From Afipia sp. Root123D2 (GTDB taxonomy: Bacteria; Pseudomonadota; Alphaproteobacteria; Rhizobiales; Xanthobacteraceae): a DNA stretch of 64,000 nucleotides. Location: assembly GCF_001425835.1 (NCBI RefSeq), contig NZ_LMDP01000001.1, positions 869,476-933,475 on the forward strand, read 5' to 3'. Made by a program: the position numbers and the translations under genes. Positions within the stretch are counted from its first letter, which is position 1; each line of letters opens with the position of its first letter. Under the pieces are notes generated by a model. The model had not been told where the DNA came from, ran no database searches, and worked only from the letters and a program-made list of their open reading frames with translations. Below are positions 29,415-38,296 of this stretch, one piece after another.

Positions 29415-29795
29415 ATGAAACGCAAGGATTTCGGCTGCGGGCCGGGCTGTCCGGTCGAGGTCACGCTCGACCTGATCGACGGCAAATGGAAGGGCGTGAT
29501 CCTGTATCATCTGCAGGAAGGCCGGCTCCGCTTCGGTGAACTGCGCAAGCGGCTGCCCGGCATCACCCAGCGGATGCTGACCAAGCAGCTTCGCGCACTG
29601 GAGCAGGACGATCTCATCATCCGCAAGGTCTATGCCGAGGTGCCGCCGCGCGTGGACTATGAGTTGTCCGAAACCGGACTGCGTCTGCGGCCGGTGATCG
29701 ATGCGCTGCGCGCCTGGGGGGAGGACCATCGGGCCCGGCAGAGCGTTGCGGCCACCGCGAAAAGGCCCAAAACATTGCGGAAACAGGCCGCATGA
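29415..29795 (+). CDS. HxlR-family transcriptional regulator
   Basis: The ATG at 29415 gives 126 aa (MKRKDFGCGPGCPVEVTLDLI); a further 24 bases upstream are open but unlikely. The winged helix-turn-helix of the HxlR type is complete: DGKWKGVILYHLQEGRLRFGELRKRLPGITQRMLTKQLRALE. CGPGCPVE near the N terminus carries two cysteines, the position used by redox- or aldehyde-sensing HxlR proteins such as HypR and YodB. Divergent placement suggests it controls the ADH gene; thiol sensing is inferred. Confidence 0.88.
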   Translation: MKRKDFGCGPGCPVEVTLDLIDGKWKGVILYHLQEGRLRFGELRKRLPGITQRMLTKQLRALEQDDLIIRKVYAEVPPRVDYELSETGLRLRPVIDALRAWGEDHRARQSVAATAKRPKTLRKQAA

Positions 29796-29888
29796 CGGCG
29801 GGCGGGCGATCCGATTCGGCCCACGCCATCGCTTCTCTTTGAACGGCAGGCCGACTATATCTCTGCCATCGCATTCGGGAATTCATTC

Positions 29889-31283
29889 ATGAACTTTACT
29901 CGCGCGCTCACGATCCTTGCCGTCTCTTCGATCGTTGCCGGTCCCGTACTGGCGCAGGAGCGTATCGTTCCGTCATCGCAGACCCAGTTGCGGCTGTCCT
30001 ATGCGCCGATCGTGCAGCATGTGCAGCCGGCCGTTGTGAATGTCTATGCCGCCAAGGCGGTGAAGAACCGCAATCCGTTGCTCGATGATCCGGTCTTCCG
30101 CCGCTTCTTCGGCGTGCCGGGCCAGCAGCGCGAGCAGGTCCAGCGTTCACTCGGCTCCGGCGTGCTGGTTGATTCCTCGGGCCTCGTCGTCACCAACAAT
30201 CACGTCATCGAGGGTGCGGATCAGGTGAAGGTTTCACTGTCCGACAAGCGCGAGTTCGAGGCTGAACTGGTGTTGAAAGACAGCCGCACCGACCTCGCGG
30301 TGCTGCGGCTGAAAGGCGCGCACGAGAAATTCCCGACGCTGGATTTCGCCAATTCCGATCAGCTGCAGGTCGGCGACGTCGTGCTCGCGATCGGCAATCC
30401 GTTCGGCGTCGGCCAGACCGTGACGCACGGTATCGTCTCGGCGCTGGCGCGCACCCAGGTCGGCATCACCGATTATCAGTTCTTCATCCAGACCGACGCG
30501 GCGATCAATCCCGGCAATTCCGGTGGTGCGCTGGTCGACATGACCGGGAAGCTGGTCGGCATCAACACCGCGATCTTCTCGCGCTCGGGCGGCTCGCAGG
30601 GCATCGGCTTTGCGATTCCCGCCAACATGGTTCGCGTCGTCGTGGCGTCGGCGAAGAGCGGCGGCAAGGATGTGAAGCGCCCATGGCTCGGCGCGCGTCT
30701 GCAGGCGGTGACGCCGGAGATCGCGGAAACGCTCGGCCTGCCGCGCCCGACCGGCGCGCTGGTGGTCAACGTTGCGCCGAACAGTCCCGCCGCGAAGGCC
30801 GGCATGAAGGTGTCGGATCTGATCGTGTCGATCGAAGGCCAGCCGATCGACGATCCCAACGGCTTCGACTATCGCTTCGCAACCCGGCCGCTCGGCGGCG
30901 CGGCCGAAGTCGACGTGCGTCGTCAGAACACGGTCATCAAATTGAAAGTGCCGCTGGAAGTGGCGCCGGACACCGGCCGCGATGAGATCGTGCTGAAAGC
31001 ACGCTCGCCGTTCCAGGGCGCGAGGGTCGCGAATATTTCCCCGGCGCTCGCCGACGAACTGCGGCTCGATTCCGGTACCGAGGGTGTGGTGGTGACGGCG
31101 CTGGCGGATAACGCGCTGGCGGCCAATGTCGGTTTCCAGAAGGGCGACATCATTGTCGCGGTCAACGGCAAGAAAATCTCGAAGACCGGGGACCTCGAAC
31201 GGATCACCAGCGAACCATCGCGGCTGTGGCGCATCACCGTGATGCGCGGCGGCCAGCAATTATCGGTGACGCTGGGAGGATAA
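29889..31283 (+). CDS. DegP/HtrA-type periplasmic serine protease
   Basis: The 464-aa protein has a signal peptide (MNFTRALTILAVSSIVAGPVLAQ) and a trypsin-like domain with the catalytic triad His105 (TNNHVIEG), Asp135 (RTDLAVL) and Ser211 (GNSGGAL). Two PDZ domains follow, starting near 250 and 360 (PWLGARLQAVTPE; FQGARVANISPALADELRL). It should degrade or refold damaged envelope proteins in the periplasm. The architecture is DegQ/DegP-like; which subgroup is not decided. A repeat element separates it from rarA. Confidence 0.92.
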   Translation: MNFTRALTILAVSSIVAGPVLAQERIVPSSQTQLRLSYAPIVQHVQPAVVNVYAAKAVKNRNPLLDDPVFRRFFGVPGQQREQVQRSLGSGVLVDSSGLVVTNNHVIEGADQVKVSLSDKREFEAELVLKDSRTDLAVLRLKGAHEKFPTLDFANSDQLQVGDVVLAIGNPFGVGQTVTHGIVSALARTQVGITDYQFFIQTDAAINPGNSGGALVDMTGKLVGINTAIFSRSGGSQGIGFAIPANMVRVVVASAKSGGKDVKRPWLGARLQAVTPEIAETLGLPRPTGALVVNVAPNSPAAKAGMKVSDLIVSIEGQPIDDPNGFDYRFATRPLGGAAEVDVRRQNTVIKLKVPLEVAPDTGRDEIVLKARSPFQGARVANISPALADELRLDSGTEGVVVTALADNALAANVGFQKGDIIVAVNGKKISKTGDLERITSEPSRLWRITVMRGGQQLSVTLGG

Positions 31284-31300
31284 CGGCTCGGCTTGAGTTG

Positions 31301-31385
31301 TCGTCATGCCCGGCCTTGTGCCGGGCATCCACGTCTTCGCAATGCCGGGATTTGCGTGGATGGCCGGGACGAGCCCGGCCATGAC
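31301..31385 (+). repeat. Paired-palindrome element upstream of rarA
   Basis: It reads GTCAT, arm GCCCGGCCTTGTGCCGGGC, inner pair ATCCACG/CGTGGAT, arm GGCCGGGACGAGCCCGGCC, ATGAC. An ATG at 31306 inside it is in frame with rarA and would give a false N-terminal extension. Confidence 0.85.
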
Positions 31386-31401
31386 GAGTTCATGGTTCAA
31401 T

Positions 31402-32733
31402 ATGGCTGAGCGTCTCAAACAATCGGGACCCAATCTCTTCGCCGCGGCGGGGCTGGAGAAGGATGCGCCGCGTCCGCTGCCGGAGAAGCTGCGGCCGCGC
31501 ACGCTTGCCGATGTGGTGGGGCAGGATCATGTTCTCGGGCCTGACGGTGCGCTGACGCGGATGCTGGAAACGCGCACGCTCGGCTCGCTGGTGTTCTGGG
31601 GGCCACCCGGCACCGGCAAGACCACGGTTGCGCGGTTGCTGGCCGACGCGACCGAGCTGCATTTCGAGCAGATCTCGGCCGTGTTCTCCGGTGTCGCCGA
31701 CCTGAAAAAAGTGTTCGATGCCGCGCGTGCCCGTCGCGAAACCGGCAAGGGCACTCTGCTGTTCGTCGATGAGGTTCATCGCTTTAACCGTGCCCAGCAG
31801 GATTCGTTTCTGCCTGTGATGGAGGACGGCACCGTGGTGCTGGTCGGGGCCACCACCGAGAATCCGTCGTTCGAGCTCAACGCGGCGCTTCTGTCGCGTG
31901 CGCGTGTGCTGGTGTTCCAGTCGCTCGACGAAGCGGCAATCGAAAAGCTTTATGCCCGCGCCGAGCAGGTCGAAGGCCGCAAGCTGCCGCTTGATGCAGA
32001 GGCCCGCGCGGTTCTGGTGCGCATGGCTGATGGCGATGGCCGCGCCGCGTTGACATTGGCGGAAGAAGTCTGGCGCTCGGCGCGCGCCGATGAAGTGTTT
32101 GGCGCAGCCGAGCTGCAGGACATTCTGCAACGTCGTGCGCCGATCTACGACAAATCCGCCGACGGCCATTACAATCTGATCTCCGCGCTGCATAAGGCGG
32201 TGCGCGGCTCCGACCCGGATGCGGCACTGTATTATCTCGCGCGCATGATGGATGCCGGCGAAGACTCGCTGTTCCTCGCTCGCCGCGTGGTGCGGATGGC
32301 AGTGGAGGACATTGGTCTTGCCGATCCTCAGGCGCTGGTGATCGCCAACGCCGCCAAGGACGCTTACGATTTCCTCGGGTCACCCGAGGGTGAACTCGCT
32401 ATCGCGCAGGCGGTGATCTATCTCGCCACCGCGCCGAAATCGAATGCCGCCTACAAGGCCTTCGGCGCGGCGATGCGCACGGCGAAGGAGGGCGGCTCGC
32501 TGCTGCCGCCCAAGCACATTCTCAATTCGCCGACCAAATTGATGAAGTCCGAAGGCTACGGCGACGGCTATCAGTACGACCACGACACGCCGGACGCTTT
32601 TTCGGGGCAGGACTATTTCCCGGAAGCTTTGGGGCGGCAAACCTTCTACAATCCACCGGATCGCGGCTTTGAGCGTGAAATCAGGAAGCGCCTGGAATAC
32701 TGGGCCAAATTGAGAAAAGACAGATCGTCATGA
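31402..32733 (+). CDS. rarA: Replication-associated recombination AAA+ ATPase RarA (MgsA)
   Basis: RarA is a clamp-loader-like AAA+ ATPase active at stalled replication forks. A start at the ATG at 31402 ([13 protein letters not shown]) gives 443 aa, the usual length; the in-frame codons before it lie in a repeat element. Motifs are [16 protein letters not shown], Walker [15 protein letters not shown] (about 68-81), Walker [12 protein letters not shown], and sensor 1 [12 protein letters not shown]. The MgsA C-terminal tetramerisation part is present through [16 protein letters not shown]. It overlaps the next gene by four bases. Confidence 0.95.
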   Translation: MAERLKQSGPNLFAAAGLEKDAPRPLPEKLRPRTLADVVGQDHVLGPDGALTRMLETRTLGSLVFWGPPGTGKTTVARLLADATELHFEQISAVFSGVADLKKVFDAARARRETGKGTLLFVDEVHRFNRAQQDSFLPVMEDGTVVLVGATTENPSFELNAALLSRARVLVFQSLDEAAIEKLYARAEQVEGRKLPLDAEARAVLVRMADGDGRAALTLAEEVWRSARADEVFGAAELQDILQRRAPIYDKSADGHYNLISALHKAVRGSDPDAALYYLARMMDAGEDSLFLARRVVRMAVEDIGLADPQALVIANAAKDAYDFLGSPEGELAIAQAVIYLATAPKSNAAYKAFGAAMRTAKEGGSLLPPKHILNSPTKLMKSEGYGDGYQYDHDTPDAFSGQDYFPEALGRQTFYNPPDRGFEREIRKRLEYWAKLRKDRSS

Positions 32734-33995
32734 GCCGCCGGTTCCGGAAGCCCCTTGAGAAAAAGTCGGTGCGTGAGGCGAAGCGCGGAGATAAGCGTGC
32801 GCCGGCCAAACGCAGCCCGGAGAAAAGCACGCGCAGCGCCGAAAAACGCGTGATGAGCAAGCACGCCGCCGACCAGCGGTTCGGCGACAAGCGTCCTTCA
32901 GCGAAGCTCGCGCCGCGTCGGCCAGGCGCCGAAACGCGACCACGCGCGCCGCGTGATGAGGTGAGGGAAGAGGTCGTCCAAGCCGCGCCTGTCGCGCCGC
33001 TGCCTACCAAGGTGCAGACGGTCACCGTCACCGCCGACGAGAACAACATGCGCGTCGATCGCTTTCTCGAGGCGCGCTTTCCCGGTCTGTCGTTCTCTCA
33101 TATCCAACGGATCGTCCGTAAAGGCGAACTGCGGGTGAACGGCCGTCGCGCCGACAGCAAGGATCGTCTTGAGGAAGGGCAGAGTGTTCGGATTCCGCCG
33201 CTCAAGCTCGATGCGCCGAAGGTGGCCGGAACCCTGTCGGAAGCTGCGACCAAGGTGCGCGACGAACTGCAGAAAATGATCCTGTTCGAGGATGCCGATG
33301 TCATGGTGCTGAACAAGCCCGCGGGCCTTGCGGTGCAGGGCGGCTCGGGCCTGTCGAAGCATGTCGATCAGATGCTGGAGACGATGCGCGACGCCAAGGG
33401 CCAGCGCCCGCGTCTGGTGCACCGCCTCGATCGTGAAACGTCAGGCTGCCTGCTGGTTGCGAAAACGCGCTTCGCCGCGACCACGCTGACCGGTTCGTTC
33501 CGCCATCGCTCCGCGCGCAAGATCTACTGGGCGCTGGTCGCCGGTGTACCGAAGCCGAAGCAGGGCCGCATCTCGACCTATCTCGCGAAGGACGAGAACG
33601 AAGAAGATTCGATCATGCGCGTTGCCGCCCATGGAGACGAGGGCGCAGCCCATGCGGTGACGTATTATGCTGTCGTCGAAGCCTCGGCGCAGAAACTCGC
33701 CTGGGTATCGCTCAAGCCGGTGACCGGCCGCACCCATCAGTTGCGTGCCCACATGGCGCATATCGACCACGCCATCGTCGGCGATCCGAAATACTTCAAC
33801 AAGGAGAACTGGCAGTTGCCGGGCGGCATCCAGAAGCGGTTGCATCTGCTGGCGCGGCGGATCGTCATTCCGCATCCTCGCGGCGGCGTGATCGACGTGA
33901 CCGCGCCGCTGCCGCCACATATGCTGCAATCGTGGAACCTGCTTGGGCTCGAAGCTGACCGCTTCGATCCGATCGAAGATGCACCTGAAGAGTGA
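32730..33995 (+). CDS. RluA-family pseudouridine synthase with basic N-terminal extension
   Basis: The enzyme isomerises uridine to pseudouridine in rRNA. The 421-aa protein starts with about 95 Lys/Arg-rich residues not found in E. coli RluC/RluD. An S4 RNA-binding domain follows (NMRVDRFLEARFPGLSFSHIQRIVRKGELRVNG, about residues 106-138), then the catalytic domain with HRLDRETSG (Asp234). It overlaps rarA by four bases (ATGA). RluC-type is most likely because of the S4 domain and length, but RluD cannot be excluded. Confidence 0.9.
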   Translation: MSRRFRKPLEKKSVREAKRGDKRAPAKRSPEKSTRSAEKRVMSKHAADQRFGDKRPSAKLAPRRPGAETRPRAPRDEVREEVVQAAPVAPLPTKVQTVTVTADENNMRVDRFLEARFPGLSFSHIQRIVRKGELRVNGRRADSKDRLEEGQSVRIPPLKLDAPKVAGTLSEAATKVRDELQKMILFEDADVMVLNKPAGLAVQGGSGLSKHVDQMLETMRDAKGQRPRLVHRLDRETSGCLLVAKTRFAATTLTGSFRHRSARKIYWALVAGVPKPKQGRISTYLAKDENEEDSIMRVAAHGDEGAAHAVTYYAVVEASAQKLAWVSLKPVTGRTHQLRAHMAHIDHAIVGDPKYFNKENWQLPGGIQKRLHLLARRIVIPHPRGGVIDVTAPLPPHMLQSWNLLGLEADRFDPIEDAPEE

Positions 33996-34026
33996 CCTTG
34001 CGCGAATGGTCCGGCGCTCCGACATA

Positions 34027-34398
34027 ATGTCGATGCATATGATCCGTTCCGTCCTGGTGGCTGCTGCCATCGCGTTCGCATTCATGCCTGTCGCCGCGGT
34101 GAGTCAGATTCCGCCGCCGCCACCGCCGTCGATCTTGCCGCCGCCACCTCCGCCGCCACCGCCGCCGAAGATCGAGGTGCCGGAGGTGCCGAGGATGGAC
34201 TCGCCGCCGCCGTTCAAACTGCAGAACACCACACCGGGCCGGGTGCGCACCGATACAGTGCCTAAGACACCATACGTGCGCGGCTCCAGACGCTCGTCGT
34301 TCGGCGATCGCGTCACCCGCTGCCTGGACGAGGGCGCGGCGATGGGGCTGGGGCCCAGCGAACGTTCTGAATATTCGCGCAGCTGCGCTAACCGATAG
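34027..34398 (+). CDS. Secreted proline-rich hypothetical protein
   Basis: A start at 34027 (MSMHMIRSVLVAAAIAF) gives 123 aa; ATGs at 34033 and 34039 are alternatives. A signal peptide covers about the first 27 residues (hydrophobic run ending PVAAVSQ). Two polyproline blocks follow (PPPPPP, then ten prolines), then a polar region and a C-terminal RCLDEGAAMGLGPSERSEYSRSCANR with two cysteines that could form a disulphide. It sits 31 bp after the pseudouridine synthase and 13 bp before the ATP12 gene, so it may be co-transcribed. No function is recognised. Confidence 0.7.
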   Translation: MSMHMIRSVLVAAAIAFAFMPVAAVSQIPPPPPPSILPPPPPPPPPPKIEVPEVPRMDSPPPFKLQNTTPGRVRTDTVPKTPYVRGSRRSSFGDRVTRCLDEGAAMGLGPSERSEYSRSCANR

Positions 34399-34411
34399 AT
34401 GGACCGATTCG

Positions 34412-35185
34412 ATGCGTGAACTGTTCGACGAAGTCGCCGGCAAGTCGCCGCTCGATCCGCGCGAGGCATCGCGCAAATCGTCGCGCACGCCGCTGCGCAA
34501 TCGTTTCTACAAGACGACCGGCGTGAGCGAGGAGGCGGGCAGCTTCGCGGTGACGCTGGACGGCAAGACTGTGCGCACGCCGGGCAAGCGTCCGCTGGCC
34601 GCGCCTGTTCGTTCGCTGGCCGAGGCGATGGCGGCGGAATGGGACGCCCAGAAGGAAACCATCGATCCGATGTCGATGCCGCTGACGCGCCTCGCCAACA
34701 GCGTGATCGACGGCGTTGCCGACGACGTGCCGGCGGTTGCCGACGATATTGCGAAGTATGTCGGCTCGGACCTCTTGTTCTATCGCGCGAGTTTTCCCGA
34801 TGCGCTGATCGCGCGTCAGGGCGAGCATTGGGACCCGGTGCTGCGGTGGGCTGCCGAGGACCGCGGCGCGCATTTCATTTTGACCGAAGGCATTATGCAC
34901 ATTCAGCAACCTGAGGCGGCGATCGCGGCAATGCAGGCGCGGCTGCCTGAGGACGCCTGGCGCGTCGCCGCGCTTCATGTCGTGACCACCGTCACCGGTT
35001 CGGCCTTGCTGGCGCTGGCGCTGAACGAGAAGGCCGTCACCGACACGCATGTATGGACGGCCGCGCATGTCGACGAGGACTGGAACGCCGAAAAATGGGG
35101 CGTCGACGATGAGGTGGCGGCCCGCCGCGTCGCCCGCCAGCGCGATTTCGACGCAGCGGTTCAGGTGCTGAAGGCGCTTTCCTAG
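34412..35185 (+). CDS. ATP12-family F1-ATPase assembly chaperone
   Basis: The 257-aa protein matches the ATP12 chaperone family, which in mitochondria binds the F1 alpha subunit before assembly; alphaproteobacteria carry orthologues. Visible features are RFYKTTGVSEEAGSFAVTLDGK, LDGKTVRTPGKRPLAAP, EWDAQKETIDPMSMPLTRLANSVIDG and DLLFYRASFPDALIARQGEHWDPVLRWA, the conserved core. No signal peptide or membrane segment is seen, consistent with a cytoplasmic chaperone. The family assignment is firm, the partner is inferred by homology. Confidence 0.9.
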   Translation: MRELFDEVAGKSPLDPREASRKSSRTPLRNRFYKTTGVSEEAGSFAVTLDGKTVRTPGKRPLAAPVRSLAEAMAAEWDAQKETIDPMSMPLTRLANSVIDGVADDVPAVADDIAKYVGSDLLFYRASFPDALIARQGEHWDPVLRWAAEDRGAHFILTEGIMHIQQPEAAIAAMQARLPEDAWRVAALHVVTTVTGSALLALALNEKAVTDTHVWTAAHVDEDWNAEKWGVDDEVAARRVARQRDFDAAVQVLKALS

Positions 35186-35249
35186 GCCATTAAGTTAACA
35201 ATGGGTTTACGAGGTCGGGCTAGCTTCCACCCCAAAGGAAGCGCTCCCT

Positions 35250-37010
35250 ATGTCGATTGCGATCAATCCCGTCTTTCCGGTCATCGCCGCCCAGGGCGTG
35301 GCGGCGGATGTCGTGTTGAAGCCGGGCACGGTGATCGATGCCCAGGTGCTGAAGGTGCTCGAGAACAATCTCGTGCGCATTGCGATCGCCTCTCTCTCGA
35401 TCGAAGTCTTGACCGAAGTGCCGCTGAAAGTGGGGCAGGCGCTGCAGCTTGCTGTGTCGCAGACGCCGGACGGTATCCGTCTTCAGGTGGTGCCGGGGCG
35501 AGGCGACGCGGCGCAATTGCCTGCCCAGGTCTCCTCGGCCGCAACAGCGGTCACGACCTCGGCACCGTCCGCCGTTGCGACAGCGTCCGGCGCAGGGCAA
35601 GCAGGTGCGTCATCTACTGCCAGTGAGGTCGCAAGCACGGCGGCGGTGTCCGCATCGACTGATGCCGCGCGTGCGCGGCCGCTGACCAATCTCGAAGCGC
35701 TTGCGGTGTCGGCCGCGGTGCAGAGCGCGGCGGCACGGCAGGGCAGTCTCGCGCCGCTGTTCGCCAATCTCGGCGTTGCCGTTTCTCTGGAGACGTTGCC
35801 GCCGGAAGTGCAGAAGGCTGCGGCGCAATTGCTGTCGTCGCGGCCGGAACTCGGTCCGTCGCTGACCGGCGATGCAGTGAAATCGGCGTTCCGGAATTCC
35901 GGACTGTTCCTCGAACAGACGCTGGCGTCGCAGGCATCGTCACCGGCGCTGGCCAGTACGCGACCTGCGATGATCCCAGATCTCAAGGCCGCGCTGATCG
36001 TGTTCCGGCAAACCCTGTCGAACTGGCTCGGCGGTACGCCGGCCAGGCCGGTGGCTGATGCCGATCCCGCCGCGCCGGCCGCCTTCGCGCAGATGGGGCA
36101 GGCGCGGGCGCTGTCGGATACGATGGCGTCACCTTCGCTCGCGCCGCAAATGCAGATCGAGATGGATGAGATCCTGCTGCCGCAGGCGTCGTTGCAGGTG
36201 GGTCCTGACGAGTTCGATCTCGACGGCAAGGCCCGCATCTTCTCGCCATCCCATGGAGCGAGCCGCGCGGCGCAGGTCAATCTCGATGCCTTGCAGGATA
36301 TCCTGCAGGCGTTTCCCAAGGGCGTGCGCGACGCGGTGAAGTCGCTGCTCGATGCCGAAGCCGCTGCAGCCCCTCATGCCGCGCCGGGCCGCGCGGCCGT
36401 GGCACGAACCGATATCGATGAGGTTGCGCTGAGCAACGTGCCGCCGCCGCCGTTCCGCGGTGGCGCGCCGTCGGCGCAGGCGATGGCGATGCCGTCTTTC
36501 TCGTGGGACACGCCGCCGGGCGTGACGGCGCATCATCTGCTCGACGACACCGATGCCGCGCTGGCGCGGCAGACGCTGTTGCAAGTGGCCTCACTGCCGG
36601 ATCGTGCCGACCTGCAAGCGCCGCGCGCCGACCAGACGACGCCGCGCTGGAATTTCGAGATTCCGTTCGCGACTCCGCAGGGTACTGCCGTGGCACAGTT
36701 CGAGATTTCGCGCGATGGCGCGGGCACTGAAACTGAAGACGCCAAACGCGTGTGGCGGGCGCGCTTTTCGCTCGACATCGAGCCGGCCGGGCCGGTTCAT
36801 GCGCTGGTGTCGCTGAGCGGCGAGCGTACGTCGGTGCGGATGTGGGCGGAGCGTCCGCTGACCGCGGCGCAACTGCGCAGCAACGCTTCGCAACTCTCCG
36901 AAGCCTTGCGGTTGGTCGAACTTGAGCCCGGCGACATCGTGATCGGCGCGGGACAGCCGCCGTCGCCGCCGCCGCCGCGCGCCGGTCATTTCATGGATCG
37001 CGCGTCATGA
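35250..37010 (+). CDS. FliK-like hook-length-control domain protein
   Basis: The 586-aa protein has an N-terminal beta-rich domain (PGTVIDAQVLKVLENNLVRIAIASLSIEV), a long low-complexity Ala/Ser/Thr/Pro middle (about 90-430), and a C-terminal globular region at about 480-570 (PRWNFEIPFATPQGTAVAQFEI, then VHALVSLSGERTSVRMWAERP) resembling the FliK C-terminal hook-length domain. FliK measures hook length and signals the FlhB tail to switch export substrate. The next gene overlaps by four bases and encodes a FlhB-tail-like protein, supporting the assignment. No other flagellar gene is nearby, so the pair may act as an orphan or in another export system. Confidence 0.7.
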   Translation: MSIAINPVFPVIAAQGVAADVVLKPGTVIDAQVLKVLENNLVRIAIASLSIEVLTEVPLKVGQALQLAVSQTPDGIRLQVVPGRGDAAQLPAQVSSAATAVTTSAPSAVATASGAGQAGASSTASEVASTAAVSASTDAARARPLTNLEALAVSAAVQSAAARQGSLAPLFANLGVAVSLETLPPEVQKAAAQLLSSRPELGPSLTGDAVKSAFRNSGLFLEQTLASQASSPALASTRPAMIPDLKAALIVFRQTLSNWLGGTPARPVADADPAAPAAFAQMGQARALSDTMASPSLAPQMQIEMDEILLPQASLQVGPDEFDLDGKARIFSPSHGASRAAQVNLDALQDILQAFPKGVRDAVKSLLDAEAAAAPHAAPGRAAVARTDIDEVALSNVPPPPFRGGAPSAQAMAMPSFSWDTPPGVTAHHLLDDTDAALARQTLLQVASLPDRADLQAPRADQTTPRWNFEIPFATPQGTAVAQFEISRDGAGTETEDAKRVWRARFSLDIEPAGPVHALVSLSGERTSVRMWAERPLTAAQLRSNASQLSEALRLVELEPGDIVIGAGQPPSPPPPRAGHFMDRAS

Positions 37011-37270
37011 TCTCGCTCAAGGACACGCTCGCCGTCGCGCTGCACTACGACCGGAAGGGTGCGCCGCGCGTCGTCGCCAAGGGCAGGGGCACGCTGGGCG
37101 CGAAGATCATCGAGGTCGCCAAAGAGCACGACATTCCGATCGAGGAGAACGAGGTGCTGGCCGGCGCGCTCTCCAACGTCGAACTCGGCGACGAGATTCC
37201 CGCCGAAATCTACAAGGCTGTCGCCGAGGTGCTGGTGTTCGTGATGCGGCTCTCTGGCCGGATTCGCTGA
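37007..37270 (+). CDS. FlhB C-terminal-domain-like protein (EscU/YscU/HrcU family)
   Basis: The 87 residues align with the cytoplasmic tail of FlhB: VALHYDRKGAPRVVAKGRGTLGAKIIEVAKEHDIPIEENEVLAGAL, then LGDEIPAEIYKAVAEVLVFV. The membrane part of FlhB is absent, and the autocleavage motif NPTH is replaced by DTLA. It therefore looks like a stand-alone tail of the YlqH/FhlB kind, unable to self-cleave. It overlaps the FliK-like gene (ATGA). In flagellar systems the tail interacts with FliK, so a direct partnership is plausible. Exact role unknown. Confidence 0.8.
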   Translation: MISLKDTLAVALHYDRKGAPRVVAKGRGTLGAKIIEVAKEHDIPIEENEVLAGALSNVELGDEIPAEIYKAVAEVLVFVMRLSGRIR

Positions 37271-37352
37271 CAATTCGACGCGGCTGCGCAGCTACCACTC
37301 TCATCCAAAACGCTCTAGGCTGTTGCCCAAGAAAACAACAGGGAGCGAAGCC

Positions 37353-37751
37353 ATGTCCACGTCAGCTGCCGCCAAAACCGCGCCGCATGAATTCTGGCGC
37401 GATCTCGCCACCCGCTACAACGCGGCGTGGAACGCGCACGACGTGCCGGCGATCATGGCGTTTCACGTCGAGGACACGTCGTATCAGCGCCACGGCAGCC
37501 CGAAAGTTTACAAAGGCAAGGACGCGGTGGCCGAGCAGTTCGGCAAGGATATCTCGGGCTTGCCGGGAATCCATTTCGAGGGCGTGGCGCTGTACGGCAA
37601 CGACGACCACTTCGTCTCCGAGTCGATCCTGACTGCCATCAAGCCGGACGGCACGCCGGTGACGATGGAACTGGTCGACGTCATTACGCTCCGTGATGGC
37701 ATGGTGGTGCATAAGTCGAGCTACTTCGTCGCGAGCCGAGCGGCGAAGTAG
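37353..37751 (+). CDS. SnoaL/NTF2-like protein
   Basis: The ATG at 37353, preceded by GGGAG, gives 132 aa. The pattern DLATRYNAAWNAHDVPAIMAFHVEDTSYQRHG, then KGKDAVAEQFGKDI and the C-terminal VELVDVITLRDGMVVHKSSYF-like strand set, fits a nuclear-transport-factor-2/SnoaL fold, small single-domain cone-shaped proteins that act as isomerases, hydrolases or binding proteins. It stands alone with a repeat after it. No substrate or catalytic residue can be fixed. Confidence 0.75.
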   Translation: MSTSAAAKTAPHEFWRDLATRYNAAWNAHDVPAIMAFHVEDTSYQRHGSPKVYKGKDAVAEQFGKDISGLPGIHFEGVALYGNDDHFVSESILTAIKPDGTPVTMELVDVITLRDGMVVHKSSYFVASRAAK

Positions 37752-37796
37752 TCGACCTGCGCAGGCAATGAGAACTTGCTGACGGAACGGCTCAGA

Positions 37797-37879
37797 GTCG
37801 TCATGCGCGGGCTTGACCCGCGCATCCTTTGTGAGAGCTTTGTTGAATGATGGATTGCCGGGTCAGGCCCGGCAGTGAC
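37797..37879 (+). repeat. Paired-palindrome element after the SnoaL-like gene
   Basis: GTCGTCATGCGCGGGCTTGA then CCCGCGCAT forms the left arm, ATCC/GGAT the inner pair, and TTGCCGGGTCAGGCCCGGCA the right arm, ending GTGAC. Confidence 0.75.
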
Positions 37880-37936
37880 AAGACTGTAGTCTAGCGACGT
37901 CATCGCCGGTTCTTGGCGAGGGTCATGCGCTTCTTT

Positions 37937-37958
37937 CCTTCTCCCTTGTGGGAGAGGG
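37937..37958 (+). repeat. Short palindrome CCTTCTCCC-TTGT-GGGAGAGGG
   Basis: A GC-rich hairpin of nine pairs (one G-T) with a TTGT loop, downstream of the leftward gene at 37971. It looks like another intergenic repeat, or a transcript-end hairpin of that gene, though no T-run follows on its strand. Confidence 0.45.
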
Positions 37959-37970
37959 GAAAAAGGGTAG

Positions 37971-38273
37971 CTAACCTTTCTCCTTCGCCGCCACCTGATC
38001 AGCGAGCATCTGCCTGGTCGCGGCGACATCGACCAGCGGATAGGTGTCGAAATGGGCGGGGATCCTGTCCGCCCACTCATTGAGAATCCGGTGCAGCGTG
38101 TCGTTGCTGTCGACATCGAAGATCGCGACGAGGCCACGGCCGACGCGCGGATAGGCATGCTTGCAGATGCCCTTGTCCTGATACTGCGCGAGCCACGGCC
38201 AGAAATTCTGCCGCGTGGTGGCCATATCGGAAGGGCGCTCGGGGCGCGGCGTCGAAATCACCAGAAACAGCAT
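37971..38273 (-). CDS. Small DUF3303-like/muconolactone-isomerase-fold protein
   Basis: The start at 38273 (MLFLVISTPRPERPSDMATTRQ) gives 100 aa; the longer open frame reaches into the neighbouring gene and is not used. The N-terminal FLVISTPRPE strand and the C-terminal LVAIFDVDSNDTLHRILNEW fit the ferredoxin-like dimeric alpha/beta barrel of DUF3303 or muconolactone-isomerase-like proteins. The substrate is unknown. It lies 23 bp after the DUF4260 gene on the same strand and is probably co-transcribed with it. Confidence 0.65.
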   Translation of the reverse strand: MLFLVISTPRPERPSDMATTRQNFWPWLAQYQDKGICKHAYPRVGRGLVAIFDVDSNDTLHRILNEWADRIPAHFDTYPLVDVAATRQMLADQVAAKEKG

Positions 38274-38296
38274 GTATCCTCCGTGGCGCGCCGCCG

